Of a stretch of DNA of 64,000 bases, positions 23,914 to 37,300 are shown in pieces. Within the stretch, counting starts at the first letter, position 1; each line of letters begins with the position of its first letter. Below the pieces are notes generated by a model. The model saw only the letters and a program-made list of their open reading frames with translations, searched no databases and was not told the DNA's origin. The translations under genes were made by a program, and so were the position numbers. Source of the DNA: Deuterostichococcus epilithicus (Eukaryota; Chlorophyta; Trebouxiophyceae; Prasiolales; Stichococcaceae); the NCBI GenBank assembly GCA_033439295.1, contig JAVTLE010000021.1, positions 2,976,009-3,040,008 of the forward strand. The letters are read 5' to 3'.

Positions 23914-24308
23914 AGCGGTCATATCGGGTCTGACCTCCCTCCTGGCAAAATCACAGCTAGGCCCACAGCGTAGAGTAGCCGCGCGTAAGGCTCAGGCATC
24001 AACATGCGTAATGCTCAGGCATCAACATGCATGTTGAAATCTTAGCATTGATGTAGTTTGAAGTCTGTAAAGCAACCTCACATTCGAAACCTCAAAAACA
24101 CCGTTTAGTAGATTAGTGCCGAAGCTGACGTTCTCTCAATCTCACCACCTAGTGGCACATCCATCTGGGCAACTGGGCAATAGCGAAGATGCCCTGCAAC
24201 AGCCATGCCAAGGCCCTGCATCCAGTCTTCTGTTCAAGCGCCTGCCGGCCTGCGGGCCCAATCCCTGATGTGCCCGACACGAGCCCATGGCTTACACCCG
24301 CCATCACT
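23914..24308. other. Convergent intergenic spacer with a short direct repeat
   Basis: Lies between the ends of the Kelch gene (+) and the TPR-hydrolase gene (-), so it should hold both transcript ends. A near-perfect direct repeat of about 22 bp (GCTCAGGCATCAACATGC core) occurs at about 23990-24031. No gene is seen. Confidence 0.5.
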
Positions 24309-27300
24309 TCACCTGGCCACCTCCACGATTTCCTCCCCGGGCGCACTCGGCGGCGGCGCCGCGCCGAGGTGCTGCCCCCAGAACGCCATGCAGACACGCG
24401 CCTCTACTGGGCCGCTGATCATCTGGTGCCCCTTCTGGAACGTCTCCAGCTTCGCAGGCTTGTCTGCAGGAGGTAGCACACAGCACCAGTCACCACTTAC
24501 CACTGCATGAGTTTGGAGGGCTGAAGTTAACGACAGCCACAAGCTTGTTTGGCAGGCTGGCGTGCGCGCTGTCAAGGCGTGCAATACGCTCTTGCCAGTT
24601 CCTGCTCTGTCGTGAATGCCGGCCACTTCACTTCCGCTGGCTGCCGTGGCGCCCTTAAAGGGATGCAAGCTCGCATAGTTCAGCTGCCAGTCAGCGGGGT
24701 CATGAATATCATACAGGATTAGCAGATTCTTCCACAGCCCTCACCTTTGTGCGCATTCAGCAGCTTGACGGTCATCTCCACATCTGCGCGTGGCACCCTG
24801 TCATCAGTGTCGCCATGCGTGATGAGGACCGGCGTTGCCCGCCCGTGCTGTGGCGGCGGCGGCGCAGGGATACCTGACGTCCCGGCTGCGCCCGGCAGCA
24901 GGGACGCTGCGATGGCGAGGCAGCTGCCTAGGGCCTGGTTGACCCTGCGCCAGGCATGCTGTGGCATCGGCAGTTGCCAGGCGACGACGACGCTGTGCAT
25001 CGGCGACAATCCACCGTATGCAAGGTCATGGCAATGTGCGTGTGAAGTGCATGCCCACTACGAGACGACAGCCAGGGCAACTGAGTTCGGACTTCCTCTG
25101 CCGCTGTAATGCATGCATGTAAACTGCATGTCTGCGATGACATTGCAGCAGAAGGTTCCGCATGCTGCACAAACAGGTGCATGGTCTTCAGAGTCACCCC
25201 CTTGACCTGAAACCCTACACAATCAGGGATGATATAAATGAAGGACATAATATCCTACCGGAGTCCGGACGCCAAGTGCAGCGCGACAGTGCCGCCCTGC
25301 GAGAAGCCCAGCAGATGCAGCCTGCGGGCCGGCCAGCCGCCGTCCGCCTGCAGGCATTGTAGCGCTGCTTCCATCAGCTGCAGGGTGGCCGCCAGGCTGG
25401 CTGCACGGCGTGCTGCAACACAATCCTGCGGGCGCCACTGTGGCGGCACACATGGTTGTCAAGCACCTGGTTTCCAAGGTCACATCCTTGGCAGAGGAAT
25501 CGTCAGGGCACAATTGTAAGGTGTACACAGCCTGCGCGGGGCAGACAAATAGAACGCTCAAACCCGGCGACAGGAGTGACAATGGTGTGTGCACTCCTCG
25601 CTCAGGAGAAGGTTCATGGCACAACGCATGCAGAACTTGAGCCTCAGCCGGAATCGCTGGTTGTGCTTTCCTCACCGGCAGCAGCGCGCCCTCCGAATCG
25701 AAGGCATCAAACCACATGCCGCCTGATGGCAACCCTGGAATCGGCAGTGGCGCAGGCAGCGCCAGTGACGCCGTCTGCGGTAGCGCCAGCTGCTTCGCCA
25801 GCTTCGCAAAGGGCTCTGCGCGATGACAGCCACATGCTCAGGTAGTAGCAGAACCCTTCTCGTTCGGATCGCCAACTTGCGCGGCTACCTTGCAAGCCAG
25901 AAGCCTGGCAGGGGGCCAGGAAAGGTTGTGTCCATACACCGAGATGCCCTGGAAGACGGCTGGTGGCTGAATCGACCTCAATGCATCTCTTCTTCAGGAA
26001 GCAACTGTGCGGAGCGATGCCTACTGCGTCACCATGTGACATGACACTTGCGGACCCCGTTGTCACATGCTCCTCAGCACAAGCGTGCTGTAGACCACCG
26101 TCCCGAACCCAAACCTCACACCCTGTTGTGCGCCCACCTGGCGTGTCGCCCAGGCCATGTAGCAGGACCAACAGATTCTCGTCGCTGCCGTCTATCGAGT
26201 GCTGGAAGCTGTGACCCGTGCGCAGCTCACGCGGCAGCCGCTCCGCCACATCACCCGCGCTCAGCCGTCGCCTGCCTGCGCTGAGGCATGTCAGGAGGAT
26301 ATGCATTATGTGGCTGAGCTGCAACGAGTGCATGCTGACACCAATGAGATGATGACCCCCGTTTTTCATTGCAGGGTGAAACACAGGTTAGCAGCACTAA
26401 GACATGAATGACCCACCCACCCGAGCGACTGGTCGCGAGGAGGCTGCCAGGGTCCTGTGAGGCCTGCGCGATGGCGGCTCGTGCCGCGGCAGATGGCTCT
26501 GCACGGCGCTGGGCTGTGGAAGTGTGGGCGGCAGTGGCTGCCGTAGGGGCACCGTCCCCAGATGCTGCACACAGTCAGGCTGGCTCAGGCGGAGCACTCG
26601 GGGGGCCAGATCGAAAGACAGGGTGTCGTGCCCAGTCTGCGACATGCTTCATACAGCGGGCAAGTGCCCTGCTCCTGTGCTCTATGGTGCCTAGTTTGAG
26701 TCTGCCTTCGTGCACCTGCATGCTGCTGCTCTAGCCGCTGCGCCAGCCGGGCAGCGGCCCTCGCACCATCGCTGCCTGCACAGACCACAGAGCGCTCCGC
26801 TGCAGCCAGAGCATCCTTGCTGCGCCCCAGAGCGTCGAGCGCTGCCGCCCGACGGAACCACCCTTTGTCCCACCTGCAGCACGGGCAATTGCGATCAGGC
26901 TAGGTAGAATGGCGCTGCTGTGTGCTTTCCAGCCACTTCGGCCGCTGGAGCAGGTGGGCTCAGGTGTGTCCTCCCTGCATCGCATCGTCCTATGAGGCGC
27001 CTCGCTAGAGCGATGCGCTGGCTGCTGGGTGTCACAGATTCACCTGGGGACCAATGCCAGCGCTGCGTCCGCATCCTCAAGCGCGCTGGCGGCATTGCCA
27101 AGCTTCAACCGCGCTGCAGCCCTGCAACGATTCAGCACTGCTGAATCAATGGTTCAGACCGGTTCAGAGGCGACTCAAGCAGATGAACGGATGCAAGGCA
27201 GCAAGGCCGTGCCAGTACCCCCGCGCCGGCATATGCAGCGAGGAGGCGGTGCAGACATACCTGTTGCCGAGCAGCAGGTGCTTTCCGTCCGCGACGCTCC

Positions 27301-27409
27301 AAGATTCCAACGCCGATGTGTAATATCTCTCCGCTTCCTCAAAGTTTCCCAGTCTGAACGCTGCATTGCCTTGCTCCTTGAGTTCCTGAGCGGCGCTGGA
27401 TGCGGCCAT
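24309..27409 (-). CDS. TPR domain fused to acyl-protein thioesterase-type hydrolase
   Basis: The first exon (27409-27261) reads ELKEQGNAAFRLGNFEEAER, a TPR helix pair. Exons 27121-27044 (ARLKLGNAASALEDADAAL) and 26873-26716 (GWFRRAAALDALGRSKDAL) complete a three-TPR unit of the clamp type. An Ala/Ser-rich linker exon (about 26555-26430) and the next exon (about 26285-26140, DENLLVLLHGLGDTP) follow in phase. The hydrolase half then has PFAKLAKQLALPQTASLALP, GGMWFDAFDSEG, the nucleophile elbow LHLLGFSQGGTVAL, VLITHGDTDDRVPR (catalytic Asp) and FQKGHQMISGPVEAR (catalytic His), ending at 24309. The triad Ser-Asp-His is intact. The family removes palmitoyl or other acyl groups from proteins or lysophospholipids. 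The phases from TPR through linker to hydrolase agree, so this is one gene rather than two neighbours. Chaperone docking through the TPR is inference. Confidence 0.85.
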
Positions 27410-28354
27410 TGCGTTATGGGTGCACCATTCTCAAGCTACTGTGGGTCTACCCACACCCACGCAGCTGAAGTGTACCAATACAACGATGTGACCATGAAGT
27501 AGACCCAACACGCTAGCAACGATGATAGTTGCCTGCCCGAGATCGACTGCAGGTATGAACCTGAACGCAACAGCTATAACGCGGAAACAGGCCACCACGG
27601 TCGCAAACACAGCAGGATCTTGCGCATGCACCACGCGATCTCTTCATACATCGACAAGGCAGTAGTATTTCAGCATTGGCCATTGGTTGTACAGATTGCC
27701 AGCTGGCACAGGCACAAGATTGCAGGTGCAGCAGCACATCATCTCGCTTTTCTGCTGTTCGCGCTCAATGAGACCTCTCACGAGCGTTTTGCTTCATTTG
27801 TGCATCAGTCCCGCTCGTCCAAGGCAGCAGATACGCGTGGACAACTGGTCGAGCTCTAGTTCTGAATGCCGGCAACCTAGTGCACTTCTGCTCACTGAGC
27901 AAGAGGGGTGGAAGCTTGTATAGAGAGTCACCTTGTCCTTAAACCGAGCCAGCTCCACTGACAGGCGTTGTCACGGACAATGCTCCTGCCTCTGCGACTG
28001 CGCACAGGCCGTTTGCCGTTCTTTAAGAAGCTTCGTCGAACTCGCAGCGTACCAACTGATTTTGTGAGCACCTAGACGCAATTCACCAGCATCCAACTGG
28101 CAGCGGCACAGGCGCAGAGCGAGCTGCAGCCTGACCACCCGGATCGGCCCACTGCCGGCTCTCGCCTGAAGCAGCGCACGCACCTGCAGGCAGCACCACT
28201 GCTATCGCGTTGTATTTGCGCCGGCTGCGCACCGCACCAATGCGACGAGCCCGCCCCTGAGGCGGTGACCAATCCAAGGCGGTGTCGGCGCTCAGCCTGA
28301 CTTGTTGGAGCTCGAACAAGACCGACCCGACCGGCGCCCCGGCACAACACCATC
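27410..28354. promoter_or_regulatory. Shared upstream region of TPR-hydrolase and WASHC5 genes
   Basis: A 945 bp spacer between two divergent start codons. No exon with homology was found. No TATA box or known motif stands out; it is called regulatory only from its position. Confidence 0.35.
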
Positions 28355-31300
28355 ATGGCGTCGTTCGCCAGCCTGGACACGCCGCGCTCCATGTGGAGCC
28401 GCGCGCCGTCGACGGCGCGGCGTGCCTCCGCGGCAGCGGCTGCGGCCTCGTATGACAGCGTCAACAGCGCGCCCAGTGAGGCGCTGCTGCTCCTGGTGCG
28501 CAACTTACTCAAACCCTAAATCCCAAACTTGTATCATGGGCCAGGCTGCTCATTGTCTTCGCATCAAATGCTGCATCGATTGGGTCCTGGCGCGCTGCTG
28601 TGGAGTGAGTGGCACAGCGTCGCAGGTCGCAGTCCACGCCAAGGCAGGCGGTCACTTGCAGCTGGAAAGAGGGTTGTCGGATGGTTCTGGCCGCCGCAAG
28701 TGCAGGTCGCGCAAGGCAACGTGCTGACGGCAGAGCTGCTGCGGCTGAGCGGCAGCCTGCCAGCGGGGCTGCGCGATGACGGCTCCCGCTTCGGCCCTGT
28801 GCTGCCCGACTTCAAGTATCTCAAGGAGCCGGCTGCCGCTGAGCGCCGCATTGAGGCCTCGCCGGCGCTGGTGGCCCTGGACGATGAGTTTCGGGAGGTG
28901 GGAAGGCGTTCAATTCCTGTCACAGATGTTCTTCTCATGTCTTCAGGTGCTTTGCGGCCATTGCACACCGCCTGCCGCAGCGTGACATGTGGCCGTCCGG
29001 GGGCACCGGCCGCTCGATGGCGCAGCCACAGGGAGACTGCGCTGTAGTGACTGCCGCCTGGTTCTGCTGCCAATGACACAGGCTTTCAACCCACCCCCTG
29101 GCCGCCGCAGAAGCACACGCCGCAGCTTGACGCGCTGCACTGGCCGCTGCGCAGTCGCGATGTCCCAAAAGAGCACACACGTTCCGGTCTGCCGCCCGGC
29201 GTAGTCAAGCCAGGCTCTGGATGGTCCCCAGTCATCCTGCTCCTCACACCGCTGCCTCATCTGGCCACCGCAGAAGCACATGGGCCTGCTGGAGGCCCTG
29301 TACCGACTGTACGAGCGCATTGTGGGCTACCATGCGGGGCTGACCGCCTTCCTGTGCCGCTTGCGGGATGGCGCCTACATCCAGGCCTCCGTGGAGAGCA
29401 TGCTGCTGGTGCGGCTGACTGCAGTTGCGGATGTGGATGAGCATTCGGGCACCTGTCTATGGATGTGGTCTCTTCCTTCGGGCCTCGAGGGCAAGCAGCT
29501 GATGTGGGGGAGGAGCTGCTGGCTCCAGGGGCTTCTGTTTGTTAGAGTCTCCGCCCGCTGGCGACAGGGACCCGAGGGCAAGCAGCTCATGGTGGAGGCG
29601 GTGGCGCTGCTGGGGGCGCTGCTGCTGCTGCTGGACCGCCGCATCCCGGGCCCTGCCCGGGAGCGCTCCGTGGTCGCCTACTTCCGCGCCCGCGGTGGCG
29701 CGCAGGCCGTGGGCCCCTCCATCAACTCCGTCATCGCGCTGACGGCGGGCACCGGCTTTTCGGTTTCGGCGCGCTGGCTGCCCTCGGGTGCGTTACCTTT
29801 ATGATGAACACGAATGCATCCTTGTGCTCACAATGACATGGCCAACACCTCGCCGGCTACCCTGAGCATGCTTGGCTGCGCGCTGCTGCGCTAACATTGA
29901 GAAGCATCCATTTCCACACTGCGCAGGCTACCCGGAAACCTACCTGGCACGGCTGCCAGTGCCGCGCGACGTGGTAGGCGCACTGCTGAGCCGCCTGCGC
30001 TCAGACGACATCTACTCCCAGATCCTGCACTACCCCTCCCCCGAGCACCGCTCCACCGCGCTCGCGCAGCAGGCGCATTTCCTTCTCTTGTTTCCTTTCG
30101 CATCAAAAGCAACGACACCATCGCGCTCCAGCGATGTCTACCCCCAGATGCTGCATCACCTCTCCCCCAAGCACTGATCCCGCCGCGCTCGCGCAGCAAA
30201 CGCGCTGTCAATGTTGCGGCCAGCGGCAGTGCCCGCTGCAGCTGCTCCGGCAGGGTGTCAGGCCGGTGTCGCGCCACTCGAACCAATCCGAATCCGAGCA
30301 GGCTGGATGTGGATGTACCCCCTTGATGACTGCCTTGGTGCAGCACTGTCGGGTGCTGCCGCATGCTGCGGCCCTTGCCTGCAACCATGCCTGCGGCGTG
30401 CTCGTGCAAACCGGACTGCCGAAGCCCCCATGTTGCCAAACAGCATGCGGCTGCTGGAGAAGTTGAAGGTCCTTGCCGCTGGCACAACCTCATGCATGCA
30501 AGGACGGCTAGAGCCTCAGCCATACCTTCAACAAAGACACTTGTCTGGCATCGACTGCTGACGTTCTTGATGAAAGCGGCGCAGCTGTCTGAGCTGCTGT
30601 TTGACACCCGAGGTGCAGGGCGGCAGCAGCGGTGTTCCATGTACTGCACAGCGGCCCATTGGATGACGTCTGGTGCACTCTCACGCAGGCGGCGCAGCTG
30701 TACGTGCTGCTGTTCAGCGCGCCCGAGGTGCTGCACAACGACGCGGCGCTCATGCGCGTGCTCGTCGACAAGCACTTCGTGGATAACTGGGTAGTGGCGT
30801 GGGCGCCTGGCGTCTGCGCCGACCTGGCCTGGGAGTGGGCCAACTACAAGGTGCACGTTGCAACAACCCTTTGTTGCAGAGCGCTTTGCGTCCTTCGTTG
30901 GATGCACCTCCTGGCTCGTCTGGTGCTGGGTCATGGGTTCGACGGCTCGTCGGAAACAGCGGTGCAGACGGCCGGGACGGCCCTGCGAGCGCTCGGCACC
31001 CTCAGCGCTCCTGCAGATGCTTCCTGGTCACTGCGATAAGCAGTGCCGGCTCAGCGTTCCCGGCTCAGCACCCCCAGCACAGGTGGGGAGGATGGCTCTA
31101 GATCGCGGCGCCCCTGCGGCGTGGCAATGCCAGTGTCCAATTATGGATAGAAGTCTTGTTATGTATGTAGATATAATCCTTCTAGAAGGTAATAACATTA
31201 TCACTCATAAATGCCAATCCCTACAGCTCTGTTTAACCCAGCGCTCAACGCCCGCAGAACTTGGTGTACGGACCGCTGTGGTCCGTTTGCGCAGGCGGCA

Positions 31301-34300
31301 CGGACGGCACAAAGCACTGAGGCGATGCAGGGGCACGCGGGCAGCTGATGGACATAAAGCATGACTCAGAATGCCGAGGTTCGAGTGCTGACGCAGGCGG
31401 CGCGGACGGCACTGGGCACGGCGGCGGCAGACTACGCTGCTTTTTAAAACCATCATATCTGGAAACTCTTATCAACTCTGGAGCTTTCATCTATACATCT
31501 CCCATTCTGGGATGTGTCGCAGCCTTCGAATCAGTGCTCTGTGCATGTTGCATGTGCAGGCGGCGCGGGCGGCGCTGGGCGCAGTAGCGACGCCGGCGCG
31601 TGCGGGCCAGCTGGCGGCAGACTATGCTGCCGCGCTGCCGGCGCTGTCTCGCCAGCTGGGCGCCTTCCTGGTGGAGGGACTCGTGCGCGAGGAGTACGTC
31701 TTGCAGGTGCCTCTCAGCTCTGGAAACCCGTGTAGGGGTACTTCTGAAACCAAGCCAAGTCGGGCGCCTGCGCAGTGGGAGCGCCGGTATGTTAGGCCAC
31801 GGCCAGCCGGCACGCAACCGGGATGGCCCAACTTGCAGGGGTTGGCTGCAGGAGCCATTTTGGTATTTACCAAGTGACGTCAGCGATTTGCTGTGCAATT
31901 GTCTGGCAGGCCAGCAGAGTTGGAGACCTGTCAGATGCAAAGTGTCCTGAAAGAATGCGCATGCCAGCGTCAGCCCTGTCGCAGCGCGCCATGCTGCAGG
32001 ACAGACGAAGCATTGCCGTCAGGCAACAGACGTCTGTCCTGCCTTGCGGCGGAAGTGCTAGCCAATCTGATCGCATGGCAAAGACCGCATGTGCGCACTG
32101 ACCCTTCACCTGGATGAGCCTTCTGAGGTCTCGACTTGGCACGTACCATCACAGGCATGGCTCACCCGCTCCATGCAGCTCCACAGAGTCCAACCGTTTC
32201 CAGAGTCGGGCGGCAACACCAGATCTCTGACAGAGAACCCACCAGCTGAGACCTCCCCTGAACACGGTCCTACATGTGCCGCAGAACACGGAGGAGGTGC
32301 TGGACTGCCTGCGGGAGTGTTTATCATCATTGAATGTAGAAAACACGTACAGAAAAAACATGTGCCGCAGAACACGGAGGAGGTGCTGGACTGCCTGCGC
32401 AGCGCCAACGTCGCGGCGCGGTGGCTCATGCTGCACGCGACCGCGCGGCACCCGCGGCTAGGCCCCGCGGTGGCGGCGACCGCGCCGCGCCCCACCGCCA
32501 TCGTCTCCTTCGTCATGGACACCGCGCTGCTGGAGTTTGAGGTGGGGGGACACGTCATTCTGCTTACCTGTTGCTGAGATTCCTAGTAATAGCAGGTGCG
32601 CGGCCCCCGTCGTGTCTCCATCGTCATGGACACCGCACTGCTGGAGTTTGAGGTGTGGAGACTCATCACACTGGTCTCACCCGGTCGCCTGCTGCAGCTG
32701 CTGCTTGTGTGACTTGGCAGCAGGCGCGCAGCCGCCATTGTCGCCTTCGGTATGGATACCGCACTGCAGGAACCTGAGGTGGGACGATAAGTGCTTGAGT
32801 TCCAGTTTGTATTGTGGGCAATGAGCTAAGCCGCAAAGAAAGACAGCCGGCAGGGTGTGCCGGAAAGCTGAGCTCTGGTCTCCGCACAGCTGTGTGCGCC
32901 CCAGTGGAGGGGCTTGCACACCCTGGGCAGCATGCGCTGCGATTATGTTTACCTCAAGCACTGCAGGTCTAGCCACTTCCTCCTCCCTGGCAGTGTTGGC
33001 CCGAACCACCTGTGCGCAGCCCGAGCGCCTCTCAGGATGTCAATTGGAGTGCTACATTGCGCCATTTTGTGCCCTCAAAAGGGCAAAATGGCGTAGGTGG
33101 ACACTAAGGATTGACATTCGTCGACAAAGCGGTACCAACGTATCACTTGACGATAATCACAGCAACCAGAGTATCTGTTCAAACAATCTGTCGGAAAACG
33201 AATGAATGTTATGACGGCAGGTCAAGCGCGTGTACAGCGAGCTGCTGGACACGCGGGAGGAGCGGTGGACGCAGGCGCGCGGCGGCGTTGCAGACACGCT
33301 GACGGAGCTGTCGGAGTTCTACAGCAGCGGCGGCCCCCTGTCGCGGCGGCTGGCGGACGAGAGCCTCGCGCACTGGTTCGCGCACCTGGCCGACCAGGTG
33401 TGCTGCAGGGTCAAACTATGTGTGCTATGCAGGATCAAATTCCTTCTCAACATGCCTGGTTTACATTTTCCTTGAAGCACTGCTGCCGCAGAAAGACATG
33501 AATAACATATGACAAAGCATCAGCGTTATGAAGCCACCCACAACAGAGCGCCGCGGATGCGCCAGGTGGAGCACCTGGTGCTGGGCAAGGACGCGGGGCG
33601 GAGGGTGCGCTCCCTGGCCGCGGCGCTCGACGAGGCGGAGGGCCACCACGCCGTGGAGGCGTCTGCACAGGCGCTACAGCACCTGGCGGCAGCGCGAGCG
33701 GGGCTGGCCACCATGGTCCGCGTTGACCACGTCAGGTCAGTGCCTTCTGTTGCCTGTTCTTGGCGGCGGCAGGAGGGCTGTGCCGGGCTCGGATGAGTGA
33801 CACTGCACATGTGTCACACTGCATGTGTGTGCGTTGCCCCCGCTGCTTTCGCCCCCCGCGCCTTTCCCCGACGCCTGCTGACCCGCCCTGCTGCGCCGGC
33901 CGTGGTCGGGGCCGCTGCAGGCTGGAGGAGCGTGCCTGTGCTGTCAGGCGCGGCGGGGATGTGCTGTCGATGGCTGCTTGTAGCGCCAACCTCCAGACCC
34001 ACTCTGCTAGAGATGGTGATGCATTGGCTGCGCTCTGTCGATACAGGGAGGAGGTGCTGGCGACGCTGGGCGCGGTGTCAGACTTCTCCTTCTCCTGGGG
34101 CCTCATGGACACCTACACAGCAGCCCTGCAGAACCAGGTGCGGCGCATGTCTCCAAACCCCTAAAGCTAATATCCGCATGGTACCGTGGGTATCGCAGCC
34201 ATGTGCCTGCCGTGCACGCGGTGGCGACGCCTCCGTCAATCGACGGGCATGACTCGACATGTGCCCCTAGTGCACCTGTGCAGAGTCGCTGCAGCCTGAT

Positions 34301-37300
34301 GCCGAGACACACAGAGCTGCTGCACAGAATGCTCTCCGAGCCAGTCGCCAAGCATGGAGACGGGTCCGGCACTCCCCCGGCTGGGTGGGCAGATGCCGCA
34401 CTGGTGTCTGCATTGTTGATGAAGCAGATATCTGCCCACCCACGGGGATGTGTCTCACTTGAATACACCACCAGGGCATGGGTGTTCAGAATCCGCAAAA
34501 AAAAAACAGGCTGCGGACTGCCCAGGCGCTGCACCTCTGAGCGTCCTTGTCATGGTATGGCACGTCCAAGGCGCCACCGCGCTGAGCGCGGAGCGGACAT
34601 TCCTACATCCTCATCAAAAACAACAACCATCTTTGCACCGGGTCCCGCAGGTGCGCAGCGACCCGCGGGCGGTGCTGAAGCTGCGCTGCGTGTTCCTGAA
34701 GCTGCGCTCGGGGCTGGAGCTGCCGCTGCTGCGGGTGGCGCAGGCCGCCGACCCTGCCGCGCCTGCCCTGACTCGCTACTACTCCTCTGCGCTGCTCGCC
34801 TACGTGCGCAAGGTCCTGGAGGTGCGGCATCCACCTTTCAAATCAAGCAAAGAAATCACTCTTGATCATTCACTTTGTCAATGTTGTTTCCCTCTTGTGA
34901 CGTGCGCGAGGCCCTGAATGCGCGGCATCGTCACGGTCGAAAGTGTCCGACACTCTTGCGTGCTGCGTCGCCGCCGGCCTTCCGCACTGCTGCGCTTCAA
35001 CGCTGCTTGCCGATGTGCGCAAGGTCCTGGGGGTGAAGCTTGCAAATCGGAAGCTTCTCTTGTTCCAGCCCCTCTGACTGGAAAACAGACGCCAGAGGGT
35101 TGCAGCGCCGGAAGGCGCTCACAGGGCACCATGACCTCCATCTAAGTCACACTCCACTGCCGCCTCCGGCTCAGCTCCAGCTGACCATCAGAGCAAAGCA
35201 AAAGTGGATGCCGGCGACGGCGCTGCCAAGAGGCTGCACGACAGCAATAGGGAAAGCCGCTCCCTGTTGCTGTCGGCGGCTCTCTCGACTACGACATTGT
35301 TGGCATACACGCTTGTGTTCCGGAGACTCGGCTGTGGTCGAGCCGGAGGCGGCAACGGAGGGTGACACTGAGAATGCGCCCGCCCTGCTGCATGCCCTGC
35401 GACAGCTCTGCGGGCGCCAAAATGGCGCCCAAGGCACTCTCTGCTGCCGACTCGTTCGAAGCGCCACTCTCCACTCCGACGGTGCTCTGCTTGACACGCA
35501 GGCCCGCTGCACGTGCTGCTCCGCCAGACTAGTCTCTTGCTGCAGGTGGCGCCGGTGACGGGCACGAAAGCTGGTGGACTGCACAGTGGCGCTGCAGTCT
35601 CCCTGCGAAGGTTACCAGAAAGCTCCCCAAACATGCAAGGAGCCTTGGGCTCCCTTGATTCCTGCTTCTTGGGGAAGCCAATGTCTTCCAATGGCGGTCT
35701 CCTTCAGGTGGTGCCGGCGACCGTCATGGAGCTGGTGGATCGGGTCGTGGCGCTGCGCGCGGGCGGGTTGACGCCGCCGCCCGGGCGGCTGCCGGCTGCG
35801 GAGCTCAGGGCCCACGCGCGGCTGCCGGCGCGGGCGGAGGTTGCGGCGCTAACGCGGCGCGTCGCTGCCCTTGCTCAGGGCATCCTGGCGATGGAGAGGT
35901 GCACGCGGCCTGCCGTCCGACTTGTGCTGCGGCCCCTGGACGACTGTACCATGATCATGCTGGATGCACCCTGCGCCGTGTGGCTGCGAGACACCTCGAA
36001 TGCGCCGCACCGCAGGGGACATCCGTGGCATGAGGCATCGACAGCTCTGATCTCTGGTATCTGATCTCTGCTCAGATGAGAGCAGACTTCTTCTACTCTT
36101 GAAGGCCTCAGAGCCAAGTCGGAGTCCCCACCCTGGCACCATCGACAAATCGTCGACAGATGGTGGTGGCCCCGCAGGACCTTCATGGGCGTCATCGAGA
36201 TCGACCCGGTGCAGCTGCTGGAGGACGGCCTGCGCTCGGGCGTCGCCCGCCGCATCGCCGGCGCGCTCGCGGCGCACCTGCAGTTTGCGTCGCACCAGGG
36301 GCCGCCCCTGGCGGTCGGAAGCAGGAAGTCGGACGGCCGGCCGCCGTCGCTGTGGTCCAGCCTTGGCAGCGGCGGCGGTGGCGGCGGCGAGAAGCAGCTG
36401 CCCGGCAGGTACGCATGAGCCTGCTGTGAGATCTGGATCTTGTGGCGAACAGCCTGGCGCCTCCACCATCAGTCAGCTGCGCTCATCTACAACTCATGCC
36501 CTTCCGCCCAGCAGCCATCACCCATGGTGTGTTCCGGTGTCAGGGCGCGCTGCTGATTGTGGTTGCTGACTCTTCGGCGCAAAAGGAAGCTGAAACAACT
36601 GCCTTTTCGCACCCACGCAGGGGCGAGCTGCTGCGGCGGCTGCAGCTGCTGGGCGCCGCGCTGGCGGGTTTCCGTGCCGGCTTCGAGGCCTGCCAGGACT
36701 ACGCAGCCGTGCGCGGGCTGCGCCTCTGGCATCAGGAGTTTGGGCTGATAGTCAGGTGCGCCGGCGAGCCCTGCGAGCCGCCTGTTGGTCGTGCGCCACA
36801 TTCGCTAATTGCAGCAAAAGCGGGCCGTCTGCGTGTGCTGTTGCTGCTGATAGACACGGAGAGCGCTGGCAGCATGGCGTCAGCACCGGGTAATCAGCAA
36901 CATTGCTTGCTTGTGACGCCTGATCGGCATCGCATCAATTACCGGCACTCGCCTGTGTGGGCTGCTTACATCTGCATCCAGAGCAGGTTGTAGCATCTGC
37001 GTCCAGGTCGGCTCAGTAGGGTGTTTCACAAAATGGCTCAGACGCATCAAGCGGCAACAGTTATTCAACATGCTGTACCCGGAACTGAGCTTTCCGCCAC
37101 GATACAGCGCCTGTTTGAACCGCAAAGCAGCATGAGGATGCCCCTTCGAGACATCGCCGGAGTCGCTTGGGTTTGAAAGGCTGAAGCACCTGCTCTACTG
37201 GGAGTTGTCTCGTTAATCTGCACGCTGGTGCATGCTTGCGAGACGCATCTGCAGCCTCGATGCTGCGAAAATCTCCTCCTGTCTGGTCAAGGTTCATCAG

